From: Arthrobacter jinronghuae
GTDB taxonomy: Bacteria > Actinomycetota > Actinomycetes > Actinomycetales > Micrococcaceae
Reading direction: 5' to 3'
NCBI RefSeq assembly: GCF_025244825.1
Contig: NZ_CP104263.1
Span: 744,001-808,000, forward strand
Length of the DNA stretch: 64,000 nucleotides
Below, in pieces: positions 1 through 12,100 of this stretch (the first letter of the stretch is position 1; the number at the start of each line of letters is the position of its first letter). The position numbers were made by a program, and so were the translations under genes. The notes beneath the pieces were generated by a model. The model had not been told where the DNA came from and searched no databases. It worked only from the letters and a program-made list of their open reading frames with translations.

Positions 1-1511
1 TCTTCGCCGAACGAGTGGCCACACTGAAGTGGCTGCAGGAGAAGCTTCCCAGGGCTCTGGGTCTCAAGCCCGAAAACATCGGTCTGCTGCACGGCGGCCT
101 CAGCGATATTGACCAGCAGCGCATCGTTGACCAGTTCAAGCGCGGCAACAGCCCTCTGCGCGTCCTGGTCACAGGCGACGTCGCTTCCGAGGGCGTGAAC
201 CTGCACGCCGAATGCCACCACCTGATCCACTTCGATATCCCGTGGAGCCTCATCCGCATCGAACAGCGCAACGGGCGCATCGACCGTTTTGGGCAGCGTC
301 ACAAGCCGCAGATCACCACCCTGCTGCTCAATCCGGACAACACCCGCTTCTCCGGCGACATCAAGGTCCTGACCCGCCTGATGGAACGCGAACACGAAGC
401 CCACACAGTGCTCAACGACGTCGCCTCGCTGATGGGGGAGTACAGCGAAAAGAAGGAAGAGGACGCTATCCGGGATGTCCTAATGGGCAAGAAGGCCTTC
501 GAGGACACGGTCCCGGATCCGGAAGCGAAGTCCGACGACGACTGGGACTTCCTCGACGCCGTCCTGAACCCGGAGACACAAAAAGAGCACGACGCAGCAA
601 CAATCCAAGACATCCCGGTGGAAAAGCCCCTGGGCCTTTACCCCACGGACCTGGATTTCCTCGATGAGGCCCTCAGCGAAGCCTTCGGCGATCCGCAGAA
701 GAGGCTGGGCTGGACCGTCTACCCCGGCCACGGCATCGCTGAGTTGGAGCCGCCAGCTGACCTGCAGCACCGCCTCGGCTACCTCCCGCAGGACTACCTG
801 TCCGAGCGGAAGGTCACCGAGAAGCTCAAACTGGCCACCAACGTGCAGGCCGGCACCCGGGAACTGGACCGGGCCCGTGAGTCGGACACCATGAGCTGGC
901 CCGAAGCGCATTACCTCGGGCCGCTGCACCCGGTCCTTGACTGGGCCAGCGACCGCGCCCTGGCCTCCATGTCCCGCAGCGAAGTCCTGGCGGTCCGCGG
1001 CGACGTCGACTCCCCACAGATCCTGCTGATGGGAACCCTGATGAACCAGCGTGGGCAGGTGGTGTCCAAGGCATTCATCGGGGTGGAGTTCCCCAACCCG
1101 CAAAGCCCGGACTTCTGTATCGCTGAGACCATTCCGGACATCGGTGAGCATCTCGCAGAGATCGGTGTTCACGCCAAGGCAACCAACCCCGGGCCCGTGC
1201 AGCTCAACGGCCTTCAGGACCTGCTGCCGCATGCCGTGGAGCACGCCACCAACAATCTGGAACTCACCTTCGGCGAGGCCGCGAAACAGGCCGGAGCGCG
1301 TCTCCACGCATGGATCAGCCGAGCGCACGGCTGGACGGAGGAATCCTTCGCGCTGGCTCAGCGGGCCGAAGTCCGGAAGCAGCGGGCCCGCGTGACCGAG
1401 GAACAACGTATTGCCCAGTCGCTTGCCCCCGCCCAGAGACTGGTCCGCCCGCTGCTTGTGATCGTCCCGCGCAACACCCCTGCCGCTCCTTTGGAAGGTG
1501 CCAACCAGTAA
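1..1511 (+). CDS. SNF2-family helicase, C-terminal part (5' end outside window), DrmD-like
   Basis: The reading frame is open from base 3, so the gene is truncated by the window edge and only about 500 C-terminal residues are present. The start of the visible protein (FAERVATLKWLQEKL) opens the second RecA-like lobe of SNF2 helicases. Motif V (GDVASEGVNL) and motif VI (EQRNGRIDRFGQ, with both arginines) follow within the first 100 residues. The remaining 350 residues form a helical, charged C-terminal extension. The stop codon overlaps the ATG of the methyltransferase gene by one base, so the two are translationally linked. An SNF2 ATPase next to a very large adenine methyltransferase is the hallmark of class 1 DISARM (DrmD-DrmMI), and I infer that role. 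The N-terminal lobe with Walker A cannot be seen. Confidence 0.85.
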   Translation, partial: FAERVATLKWLQEKLPRALGLKPENIGLLHGGLSDIDQQRIVDQFKRGNSPLRVLVTGDVASEGVNLHAECHHLIHFDIPWSLIRIEQRNGRIDRFGQRHKPQITTLLLNPDNTRFSGDIKVLTRLMEREHEAHTVLNDVASLMGEYSEKKEEDAIRDVLMGKKAFEDTVPDPEAKSDDDWDFLDAVLNPETQKEHDAATIQDIPVEKPLGLYPTDLDFLDEALSEAFGDPQKRLGWTVYPGHGIAELEPPADLQHRLGYLPQDYLSERKVTEKLKLATNVQAGTRELDRARESDTMSWPEAHYLGPLHPVLDWASDRALASMSRSEVLAVRGDVDSPQILLMGTLMNQRGQVVSKAFIGVEFPNPQSPDFCIAETIPDIGEHLAEIGVHAKATNPGPVQLNGLQDLLPHAVEHATNNLELTFGEAAKQAGARLHAWISRAHGWTEESFALAQRAEVRKQRARVTEEQRIAQSLAPAQRLVRPLLVIVPRNTPAAPLEGANQ

Positions 1512-4500
1512 TGCCGTCTTTTGATTCGATTGTTGTCGGAGAGGACTGGATCAGTGAGCACTTTTTCACCACGGATTCCACCAAAGAGTCTTACCAGGCC
1601 GAGGTTATCAAGCTCCGCAAGTCCTGGGATGAACAGGCCAAAGACGGCGACTCGACTACGCTGACCCGTTTTGCCGAGGCCCGTGGACGGTTGCAGGTGC
1701 TTCTGGCCGGTCTGGCCGAAGACCCGGCCGGCGCCGCTGAAGCGTATTCCGTGCTCCGGCACGCTCTGGGTTTTCAGGGAACGACGGCGACTGTCACCTT
1801 CAACCGCAGCGGCACCGAAACTATGGTCTCCGGTGTGTGGGCGACGGGTGACTTGGATGTGCTGTTCCTCGAAGCGACTCCCGCTGACGCTGCCGAAGAC
1901 GTTCTCTCATCCGTCCGCCCGCTGGGCAGGGTGCTGGTTGACGGCAAAGAAACCGACCTCACCGCAGCCAAGCTCGTATCGGAGATGTACCTGGCGGAAC
2001 GGGCGCCGCGGTTTGTGGTGATCATGGCCGGGCGTTGGACGGTGCTCACCGAGCCCGAACGCTGGGCCGAGGGACGTTATCTTGCCGCCGACGCGCTGCT
2101 GGTTGCGGACCGGAACGACACCAAGAAGTACGGCGAAACCGACCGGTTCCTGAGTATCTTTGGCAGGGATTCCCTGATGCCCGCGCCGGACGGATCCGTG
2201 TGGTGGGACACCGTGCTGGAGTCCTCGGTCAAACACACGGTTGGTGTCTCGCAGGACCTGCGTGAGGGGATCCGCCGCTCCATCGAAATCATCGCTAACG
2301 ATGTCCTGCAGCGCCGCGCCGCCCGCGGCCTTCATGAGGACGACGTCGACGGTCAGGTTCTCGCCAAACAGTCCCTGCGCTTTCTCTACCGGATCCTGTT
2401 CCTGCTGTACGCGGAAGCATCCCCGGAAATGGGAGTGCTTCCCGTTGGAGCTGGCGAATACAGTGAAGGGTACGGCCTGGACCGGCTCCGCGAACTGACG
2501 CTGGTGAATATGCAGTCCCGGGAAACCCAGCGCGGCACACATATCTATGAGTCGCTGGAACTGCTCTTCCGGCTGGTCGACGGCGGCCATGATCCGGCCA
2601 GGGGCATGTCTCGCGATGAGGTCGAACGGGCGAGCGGAGACAACGAGGGACTGGTCTTCCAACCGTTGAAGGCTGATCTCTTCCAGTCCCAAGCAACCTC
2701 TTTCATCAATGAGGTAGGACTCAGCAACTCGGAGCTCCAGCGGGTACTGCGCAACCTGCTGCTGAGCAAGGAATCCCGTGGAAAGGACCGCGGCTTCATT
2801 TCCTACGCGGAGCTGGGCATCAACCAGCTTGGCGCGGTGTACGAAGGGCTGATGTCCTACACCGGCTTCATTGCTGCCGAGCCACTCTATGAGGTGGCGA
2901 AAGACGGGAACCCTGAGAAGGGCTCCTGGGTTGTCCCGGTGGATCGGGCCGATTCCATTGATCCCCGGCACTTCGTCAAGTCCGAGGATGAGCTCACGGG
3001 GGAAAAGAAACCCGTCCGGCATGAAAAGGGTTCGTTTGTTTTCCGGCTGGCCGGTAGGGAGCGTCAGCAGTCGGCTTCGTTCTACACGCCTGAGGTTCTG
3101 ACCAAGTTCGTCGTCTCCCAGGCGCTGGAGGAACTGCTGGACCAGGACGGCGAGACAACCTCAGCTGATGAGATCCTAAACCTCACCGTGTGCGAACCGG
3201 CTCTGGGTTCCGGAGCGTTCGCGATTGAGGCCGTCCGCCAGCTTGCCGATGAGTACCTGAAGCGCAAGCAAGCTGAACTCGACACCCAGATCCCCGCGGA
3301 CGAGTATCAGCAGGAACTGCAAAGGGTTAAGGCGCAGATCGCGCTGCACCAGGTTCATGGTGTGGACCTGAATTCGACGGCGGTGGAACTGGCAGAAGTC
3401 TCTTTGTGGTTGGACACGATGGTTCAGGGCCTGCAGGCGCCCTGGTTCGGGCTGCGGCTCAAGCGGGGTAACTCGCTAATCGGCTCCCGGCGCGCCACCT
3501 ACTCACGTGCGGCAATAACGGATAAGTCGTGGTTGAAGTCAGAACCAGCCGAGGCTCCTCTGACCGGGCTGGTGGGCGCGATGGCCAACGACTCGGATGA
3601 TCCTCAGGTGGTATCACGCGTCCATCACTTCCTTCTTCCAGCCGACGGGTGGGGCACTGCCGCAGAGGCCAAGGAAGTGAAGGACCTGGCAGGCGACGCT
3701 CAGAAGGAGCTCAAGGTTTGGCGGTCACGAATCAAGGCCAAACCGACCAAAACGCAGATCGACCGGCTGGTCGCGCTGAGTGGCCGTGTGGAGTCATTGT
3801 GGAAGCTGGCTCTACGCCGGCTTCAGGTCGCCGAATCGGAAGCCCGCCGAGACATCGACTACTTCGGCAAGGAAGAGGCCAGTGTCGATGGAGCCGACCG
3901 GCACCCGCGTGAGGCTGTGACGCGGGAGCAGATCGAGGCGTCGTTGAGCGACCCGGATGGCTCCTACCAGCGGCTGCGGCGCGTAATGGATGCTTGGAAC
4001 GCAATCTGGTTCTGGCCGTTGACTGAAGGCGCCACCGGGGGTTCACAGCCCCCGACCTTGGAGCAGTGGATTTCTGCCTTGGAGGGGATTCTCGGCCAGA
4101 CATCTAAGGAGAAAATGCCGTCAAAGTATGGGCGCGTTGAGGGGCAGACTTCTGTCCTATCAATGGCTTCATGGGGCGAGCTGGAGGGCATCGAGTCGTT
4201 CGATCACAGTACAGCGCAGGTGCGGAAGATCGAGGCTGTCCTCGAGGAGCACCCGTGGCTTCAAGTCTGTGAGAACGTAGCGAAGGAGCAGGGCTTCTTC
4301 CATTGGGAACTCGACTTCGCTTCAGTCTTCGGCCGTGGCGGTTTTGATCTTCAGGTGGGAAACCCGCCATGGGTCCGCCCCCGCTCTGACGAGGCAGCAC
4401 TTCTTGCAGAGGGCGACCCCTGGTGGCAGCTGGCAGAGAAACCAACCCAGGCGCAGGTTACGGCTAAGCGGCTGGAGACGTTGGCACAGCCGGGTATGCA

Positions 4501-6139
4501 GGATTCCTTCATTAATGCGGCAGTTCCTACACCAGTGGTGGCCGCGTTCTTGGGCTCACCCGCGGATTACGCACTGTTGGCAGGGTTGCAGCCAGATCTT
4601 TATAGGGCCTTTATGGTCCGCACGTGGCGTTCTGTCTCCAAGAAGGGTGCGATTGCCTTGGTGCACCCGGAGTCTCACTTCACCGAGAAAAAAGCCGCGT
4701 ATCTGCGGGCAGAGACCTACCGGCGCCTCCGCCGGCATTGGCAGTTCATCAACGAGCTGTCCCTGTTTGAGATACACCATTTGGTTACCTACGGCGTACA
4801 CGTTTACGGCTCGCCCAAGGAGTGGCCCGAATTCAGAATGGCGGCATCGCTTTACCACCCCGACACGGTTGCGCGATCGGAGGTTCATGACGGCTCCGGA
4901 GAAGTTCCTGGTTTGAAGGACAGCGAGGGGAACTGGGATACCCGCCCGCACTTGGAGCGCATCATCCGCGTTGACGAAAGCATCCTAAAGGTCTGGGCCG
5001 ATATCTTGGACGAACCGGGTACGCCGCCTCTTCATGCACGCATGGTCTACCCGGTGAACCGTGCAAGTTCTCGCGTGCTCGAGAAGCTCAGCAAAGCTCC
5101 CCGCGTGCGGGAACTAGGACTTCAATACTCACGCGGCTGGGATGAATCCATCGATCGCAAAAAAGGCTATTTCGATGTGGGGTCAGCCGTTCCAGATTCG
5201 TGGGATGACGTCATCCTCCAGGGGCCGCACTTCACGGTCGCGAACCCGTTCGCGAAGCAGCCTAACCCCACGATGAAGAACAACCTGGACTGGACCGAAG
5301 TTGATCTTGAAGCTCTTCCCGAAAACTTCATTCCGCGGACCAGCTACCAGATAACAGCAAACCGCCGGTCGTATGACCGTGATTACGGCGATTATCTGAC
5401 TGCGAACGAGCAGCCGGAACCGGTCCGCAACCGGTACCGAATTGGGTGGCGCATGATGGCGTCAACCACTGGAATTCGGACTCTCTTCCCAGCACTTATC
5501 CCTCCTGGAGCTGCACATACCGACGGAACTCACTCTGCCGTGGTCGAGGAGACCGAGCTTGCACTGTTGTTGGGACTTTGGGCGTCAATCCCGGTCGACT
5601 TTTTAGTTAAGGTCTCTCAGGTTGCGAATTTGCGCGGCGTGTTTATCTCAGGACTTCCGCGCATCGAGGACCCCCTTTTGAAACGTTTAATAAGTGAGCG
5701 GGGTCTGAAGCTGAACTGTCTAACCCAGGTACATTCCGGTTTGTGGACGAGGGTGTCTGGTATGCCTTGGACCATGGAGACCTCACCAAGAATTGCACTC
5801 GAACGCCGAATGACTCTGATCGAGTTGGATGCTCTTTCGGCGATTGGCCTTGGAATCTCATCTGACGAACTCTGTACCATCTACCGCACGCAGTTCCCTG
5901 TTCTTCGTGGCTACGAGCAAAATGACCTCTATGACGCCAACGGTCGCAAGGTACCTGGAGGCATGAACCGGCTCTACCATAAGGTCGGCGAAAAGCTGAC
6001 CCTTGAAGAGCGCACCTGGACCCACCCGCAGAGCGGCGTCGAGTACGTGTTCGAATTCCCCTTCCGTAGCTTTGACCGCGAGGAAGATATGCGTAAGGCT
6101 TACGCCCACTTCGAAAACCTGCTGGGGGACAAAAGCTAA
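1511..6139 (+). CDS. Large Eco57I-type N6-adenine DNA methyltransferase (DrmMI/PglX-like), 1542 aa
   Basis: This is a predicted SAM-dependent DNA adenine methyltransferase. The SAM-binding motif I (CEPALGSGAFAIEA) lies at about residue 561 and the catalytic motif IV NPPW at 951-954. The roughly 400 residues between them and the 560-residue N-terminal region are typical of BREX PglX and DISARM DrmMI rather than of a simple methylase. The region after NPPW is the expected target-recognition part. Bases about 5450-5900 within it are visibly richer in A/T than the rest of the gene, which suggests exchange of specificity segments. ATG at 1511 overlaps the preceding TAA, and the gene abuts the next one without a gap. 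No PD-(D/E)xK nuclease motif is obvious at the N-terminus, so a type IIG enzyme is less likely but not excluded. Confidence 0.88.
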   Translation: MPSFDSIVVGEDWISEHFFTTDSTKESYQAEVIKLRKSWDEQAKDGDSTTLTRFAEARGRLQVLLAGLAEDPAGAAEAYSVLRHALGFQGTTATVTFNRSGTETMVSGVWATGDLDVLFLEATPADAAEDVLSSVRPLGRVLVDGKETDLTAAKLVSEMYLAERAPRFVVIMAGRWTVLTEPERWAEGRYLAADALLVADRNDTKKYGETDRFLSIFGRDSLMPAPDGSVWWDTVLESSVKHTVGVSQDLREGIRRSIEIIANDVLQRRAARGLHEDDVDGQVLAKQSLRFLYRILFLLYAEASPEMGVLPVGAGEYSEGYGLDRLRELTLVNMQSRETQRGTHIYESLELLFRLVDGGHDPARGMSRDEVERASGDNEGLVFQPLKADLFQSQATSFINEVGLSNSELQRVLRNLLLSKESRGKDRGFISYAELGINQLGAVYEGLMSYTGFIAAEPLYEVAKDGNPEKGSWVVPVDRADSIDPRHFVKSEDELTGEKKPVRHEKGSFVFRLAGRERQQSASFYTPEVLTKFVVSQALEELLDQDGETTSADEILNLTVCEPALGSGAFAIEAVRQLADEYLKRKQAELDTQIPADEYQQELQRVKAQIALHQVHGVDLNSTAVELAEVSLWLDTMVQGLQAPWFGLRLKRGNSLIGSRRATYSRAAITDKSWLKSEPAEAPLTGLVGAMANDSDDPQVVSRVHHFLLPADGWGTAAEAKEVKDLAGDAQKELKVWRSRIKAKPTKTQIDRLVALSGRVESLWKLALRRLQVAESEARRDIDYFGKEEASVDGADRHPREAVTREQIEASLSDPDGSYQRLRRVMDAWNAIWFWPLTEGATGGSQPPTLEQWISALEGILGQTSKEKMPSKYGRVEGQTSVLSMASWGELEGIESFDHSTAQVRKIEAVLEEHPWLQVCENVAKEQGFFHWELDFASVFGRGGFDLQVGNPPWVRPRSDEAALLAEGDPWWQLAEKPTQAQVTAKRLETLAQPGMQDSFINAAVPTPVVAAFLGSPADYALLAGLQPDLYRAFMVRTWRSVSKKGAIALVHPESHFTEKKAAYLRAETYRRLRRHWQFINELSLFEIHHLVTYGVHVYGSPKEWPEFRMAASLYHPDTVARSEVHDGSGEVPGLKDSEGNWDTRPHLERIIRVDESILKVWADILDEPGTPPLHARMVYPVNRASSRVLEKLSKAPRVRELGLQYSRGWDESIDRKKGYFDVGSAVPDSWDDVILQGPHFTVANPFAKQPNPTMKNNLDWTEVDLEALPENFIPRTSYQITANRRSYDRDYGDYLTANEQPEPVRNRYRIGWRMMASTTGIRTLFPALIPPGAAHTDGTHSAVVEETELALLLGLWASIPVDFLVKVSQVANLRGVFISGLPRIEDPLLKRLISERGLKLNCLTQVHSGLWTRVSGMPWTMETSPRIALERRMTLIELDALSAIGLGISSDELCTIYRTQFPVLRGYEQNDLYDANGRKVPGGMNRLYHKVGEKLTLEERTWTHPQSGVEYVFEFPFRSFDREEDMRKAYAHFENLLGDKS

Positions 6140-9100
6140 ATGTCGGAACTGCTTCCAACGAGCCAGAGCCAGGACCTGCGCAGCGGTCTGTCAGACTTCC
6201 TGGCGACCACATTTGCACTCACCGACCCGGGCGCCCAGTCCGCGATCCAAGACTTTCTCTCCAACCCCGAAAAGGGCCTGTTCAAAGGCCCTTACGTTCG
6301 TCTTCGGCTCCCCTTCGAAAGCGCGGCACCGGGCTGGCGGGATTGCCTGGATTGGTATCAAGGCTTCGAGCCCTACGGTCACCAAGCGCGGGCCTTCCAG
6401 CGGCTCAGCAGCAAAGCGCTAACGCCCGCAGGCAGCGGCAGCAGATACCGCCGGCCCGAACCGACCCTTATCACCACCGGCACCGGATCGGGCAAAACCG
6501 AAGCGTTCCTTTACCCCATCCTGGACCACGTGCTCCGCGCCAAGAAGGACGGAACCACGGGTGTCAAGGCGCTCATCCTTTACCCGATGAACGCCCTGGC
6601 GAACGACCAGGCCAAGCGTCTCGCTGACGTGCTGACGAAATACCCGGAGCTGAGCGGAGTCACCGCCGGACTTTACACCGGACAGAAGGACACGCCGCGG
6701 ACCAAGGTCTCGCCTGACGGGCTGATCAATGACCGGGGAGTCTTCCACGAAGATCCGCCGGACATCCTGCTGACGAACTACAAAATGCTGGACATGCTCC
6801 TGCTGCGCCACGACGACGCGCCGCTGTGGGCAAAGTCCGCCCAGAGCCTCCAGTACGTTGTCCTGGACGAATTCCACACCTACGACGGCGCCCAAGGCAC
6901 CGACGTCGCCATGCTCCTGCGCCGGCTTGGCCTCACCCTGAAGAGTTACTGGCCCGACGACCTCACCAACACCCCGAACGGTTTGACCGAGGTGGACCGT
7001 GCACGGCCACTCGGACGCGCGACTCCCGTGGCCACCTCCGCAACCCTTGGCAGCGGGGGAGACCCGCAGACAATGCTGGATTTCGCCGAAACCGTCTTCG
7101 GTGAAGCCTTCCCACCGGAAGCTGTCATCACTGAATCCCGCCTAAGCGCCGAAGATTGGGCCGGGCTGGGCTCCGGCAAGGCTGAGAACAGAAGCATGCA
7201 GGCCATCAGCCTCAACATCGGAGTAACCAACACCGCCGTGGCCAGCCTCCGAGAGAAGGGGGCCGACGTTGAGGCCGTCGTCGAACCCGTGCTTAAGGCC
7301 CTGTTCGAAACGCCTCCCGACGATCTGCTGGATGCAGTCCGAACCCACCCGCTCACAGGCGCACTGCTCGCCAACGCCACCGACGCCGTCGCACTTTCCA
7401 CGCTGGCCGAGGCAGTATTCCCCGCCCAGGTTGCCAATCGCGCCCTGCCCACCGGCGCAGTCGAAGAGTTCCTGTCCCACGTCATCGCGCTGCTGAGCCA
7501 TGTCCGCGCCCGCTCCGGCATGAAAGCGCTGACCGTGGAAACGCACTTCTGGATCCGCGAAATGTCCCGGGTGGACAGTGCAGTGGACACCGTCCCGAAA
7601 TTCCGCTGGGCCGACGACGGTATCGACCAGTCCGAAACCATGTTCCTTCCTGCCCTCTATTGCCGGCACTGTGGACGGCACGGTTGGGGAGCCCTGCTGG
7701 CGCCCACCGGAATGGATCTAGAACTGGACGACTCTAAGGTCCGTGAATCCCGGCTCGTGAACAATCCCCGGTTCCGGACGTTCATCTCCGCCGCGGAGGA
7801 AGCCGACGCCGTCGAGTTCAATAAGGACGGTGCGGAGAGGATCCAAGGTCTGCACTGGCTGCACACTACCAACCGGAGCCTGTCCAAGACCCCGCCCGCG
7901 GACGACAGTGCCGACCTGCTGCAGGGCCGTATCATTCCCGTCCTGATGCTGGCAGGACAGGACGCAGACGACCAGTCCAAACAGGACGTCTGCCCGGCCT
8001 GCCTGGCCAAGGAAGGCATCGCCTTTATGGGCAGTGCCATCTCCACCATGCTCTCAGTCACTATCTCGAACCTCTTCGGCGCGCAGGGTCTCCATGAGGC
8101 GGAGAAGAAGGCACTGGTTTTCACCGACAGTGTCCAGGATGCTGCCCACAAGGCCGGATACGTCCAGTCCCGTTCCCACACGATGACCCTTCGCACTGCA
8201 CTGCGGCGGGCTCTGGGAGACGACATCCGGACGCTGACGGAGGTTGTTGAGGCTGCCATCTCCGGTGCTTCTATGCCCGCCGATCGGTACCAGCTGATAG
8301 CGCCCGAGTACGCGGACCGCAAGGAATTCGTTCCCTTCTGGCGTCCTGGTTCTCCGCCGTCGGCCCGAACGACGGCGCGCAAATATGTCCGGCGTCGTCT
8401 GCAGTTCGACGCCATCCTCGAGCTGGGACTCCAGTCCCGCACAGGCCGGACCCTGGAGCTCACCGGAGCAGTCGCCGTCGAAACCGATGCCGGAAGCCCC
8501 ACGAGAATGCTCACCGTCGCGGGCAAGGCCTGGGAGAGCGCACAGCACCAGACCATGCTCGGCGAAGCTGCCCCCACCCCCGAACAACTGCTGCAGTGGG
8601 TCCGGGGAACTGTTGAGCGCGTGCGCCTCCAGGGCGGCATTTATCATGACTGGCTGAAAAACTACATCGCCAAAGACGGCAGACGCTGGCAGATCTGGGG
8701 AGGCCGTCCCAAGGGGCAGGGTATGCCCGCGTTCCCGGCAGGCCGGTCCGCTCCCACCTTCCCACGGATCGGGAAAGCCGATGCGACGGCGGAAAACTTC
8801 GACTCCGTCACGTCCACCGCGTCCTGGTACGCCCGTTGGACCTCCCGCTGCCTGGGCGTACCGACGGCGGACAGCGCCTACCTCGCCAAGGCGTTGATCC
8901 TGGCGCTGGCAGAGGACGACGTGCTGGGGACATCCCGTACCGAGTCCGGAGCGGACATCTACTGGCTGGACGCTGACAAAATCCTGGTCTCACCTCCCGC
9001 TGCCGACGAGCTGAAAAATAAACAGCATGTCCTGGCCTGCACGGTCTGCCGGGCCGTGACTCCGGGAAGCCGGACTGTCTGTGAGCAGCTGGATGGAGCA

Positions 9101-12100
9101 CCCTGCACGCTGGTGCGCTGTCCGGGGAAGCTGGAACGGATTGAGGGTGCCCCGGAGAACTTCTACCGGACGCTCTACTCCTCGCAGGAGAGCAAACGCG
9201 TTGTGGCGAAGGAACACACGTCCCTTCTGGACGACGCCACGCGCATTGCCTACGAGACACAGTTCAAGTCCGGATCGGATAACCCACAGGCACCCAACGT
9301 CTTGGTCGCGACGCCGACGCTTGAGATGGGCATCGACATCGGAGATCTCTCCTGTGTCATGCTCGCCTCCCTGCCCACCTCGGTAGCCTCTTATGTGCAG
9401 CGGGTGGGCCGGGCAGGACGCCTCACCGGGAACTCCCTGGTCCTTGCCTTCGTGCAGGGCCGAGGCGAGCATCTGCCCAAGCTTAACGAGCCGCTCTCCG
9501 TCATCAACGGCGTGGTCCAGCCGCCCGCCACATATCTGGACGCCGAGGAAATCCTGGCACGCCAGTACGTTGCCCACATCGCCGACAGGTTCGCCCGCGA
9601 TTCCGGCCGCCGCCACCCCCGCGAGGCCATCCATGCCCTGGGGAGCGTTGAACCTGGGTCGTATCTGGGGGACATCATCCAGGAAGCCACCACCAACGCG
9701 GATGCCTATCTGCAGGAGTTCCTGTCCCAGTTCGGCGACAGTTTGTCTGAGGCCAGCCGGAATCGCCTGACGGCTTGGGCTACGGAGCACGACGACGGCG
9801 AGCCCAGCGATCTGGCCCGTCACCTTGTACGGGCCGCCGGGCAGTGGAAAGCGGACATCCAGGAACTGGAAGCCCGCCGCAAAACCATCGACGCCGTGAT
9901 GCCCGAACTGCAGAAGGCCGCCGACGACGCAGAGCGGCTGGGCGACGCATCCTCCGACGCTCCCCAGGCACTGCGCACCGCCAAAGCAACGCTGCGGATG
10001 ATTGGCGGACAGCTCATGGAGCTGCGCGGTGACTACTGGATTTCAGTCCTCGAGGCCTACGGCATCTTCCCCAACTACACGCTCCTGGACGATTCCGTCT
10101 GCCTGGACGTCGGGCTCTCCTGGAAAGACGCCGACACCCAGGAGTTCGAAACCGACACCGTCACCTACAGCCGCGGCGCGTCTGTTGCGCTGAGCGAGTT
10201 TGCACCCGGGGCTACGTTCTATGCCCAGGGCATGGAAATCCTGATCGACGCCGTCGACCTCGGTCCACAGCAGAGCAACGTCATGCAGTGGCAGGTATGC
10301 CCGAAGTGTGGATGGATCAACAAGGAAGCGGCCGCCAGCAAACCGGTCGAATCATGCCTCCGGTGCAAGACCACTGCCATCGCAGACATGGGCCAGATCC
10401 TGAACGTCGTGCTGATGAAAAAGGTCTCTGCGGAGATCCGCCGTGATGAAGCCGCGATCAATGACCGCCGGGATAACCGCGTCCGCGAACGCTTCACCAT
10501 CGCGGCCGCAGCGGATATCGACGAGCAGCACCTGCAGAAACGCTGGTTCATTGATGGCCTCGATTTCGGTGCCGAATACCTGAACCGCATCGACATCCGC
10601 TGGCTTAACACCGGCCGCACGGCGTCGAACGGCGGGGTCCGGCTCATCGCCGGCGATGAGGTCAAGGCGCCGATGTTTCGGCTGTGTTCCTACTGCGGGC
10701 AGCTGGACCAGGCGGCCAAGGAAAACAAACCGACCGAGCACCGGTTCTGGTGCAAATACCGCAAGCAGGAGCAAGAGAGTATCCGGGAAGTGGTCCTCGC
10801 CCGGGAGCTCAGCACCCAGGGCGTGGTGCTTCATCTGCCCCCGGAAGTGACGTTCGGGGACGACTTCTCGATTCCCAGCCTGCAGGCCGCCATCCTTCTG
10901 GGCCTGCAGAAGGTTCTGGGGGGCGCTCCGGACCACCTGGGTGTGCTGCGCATTAACGACGCCCTAAGCGGAGGTGATCGTCCGGCGTTGCTGCTGCATG
11001 ACAAGGTCCCCGGCGGAACCGGCTACCTTGCCGAGTTCGGGGACCCAGAGCGCGTATGGCAACTCCTGAATGCTGCATGGGAGACGCTGCGGGACTGCAG
11101 TTGCAGGAGTGAGGAACGCCTCGCCTGCCACCATTGTCTGCTGCCGCATGCCGAACCGTGGCAGGTGGACAAAGTTGCCCGGGCAACGGCTGAACGTATC
11201 CTTCGGCAGCTGCTTCTGGTGGGGACCGACGACGGCGAGACCACGCCGTCGTTCGATGCGTGGACAGTGACCGAGGATGTACCTGTCCAGGACACGAGCA
11301 GTGAGTCCTTCCTGGAGAAAAGGTTCCGCAAGGTGTGGATGGACCGGCTCAAGGACGTCGGAGCCCATGTCAAAGTGACGCCGGGCGCTTTGGCGGACAC
11401 CATCACCTTCAAGATCCCGGGGCAACCGTTCCGATGGCAGCTGATTCCTCAGGTGGATGTGGCCGGAACACGTCCGGACTTTCTCCTTCAAGGCCCTGCG
11501 GATCCCAACTTCCCAGTGCTGGCAATTTACACCGACGGATACGCGTTCCACGCGAGCCCGGAACACAACCGGATTGCTGACGACGCCGAAAAACGGGATC
11601 GGCTGCGGCACACCACGGACCTTTCTGCCGCCGTCATTCCGTGGGCAATCACGTGGAACGACGTGACGTCATTTGAGGCGGGATCTGATGCGCCCGTTTC
11701 TATGCCGGGGTGGGTAAACGAGAACCTGAATGCGCAGTTGATGACCAGGTATCCCGTGGATGCGGGCATCATGAATCAGCTCGGCAGGGACGCGGTCTCC
11801 ATGCTTTGGGAATGGGTCAACCGGCCCGACCCGGAGGCCTGGCAGAAGTTCTCAGAGTTGGTGCCGCTGATGCTCTCGCAGCCCGAACGTGTCCCCGCGG
11901 ATCGAGACGCCGTGTACATCCATGCCAAGGACGTAGCCCAAGGAAGCCTGGCACCGATTTTGCCCGGAGACACACAGGCATGGACCTATCGGGCTGGAGT
12001 ACTGGCGTTCACAGCAGCTGGTTCTCCCTCCGATCCGGCGTCGATCACCGTCGGGCTCTGCCTCGATGACCGTGATCACTCCCTCACCGGATCGGGCCAT

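Noticed and set aside
480..1406. Long minus-strand open frame (308 codons) over the SNF2 gene
   Set aside because: Composition is a high-GC shadow; the plus frame carries clear helicase motifs.
1310..1510. Upstream extension of the methylase frame
   Set aside because: It lies wholly inside the SNF2 gene, is Arg/Pro-rich and has no ribosome binding site; ATG 1511 overlaps the preceding stop.
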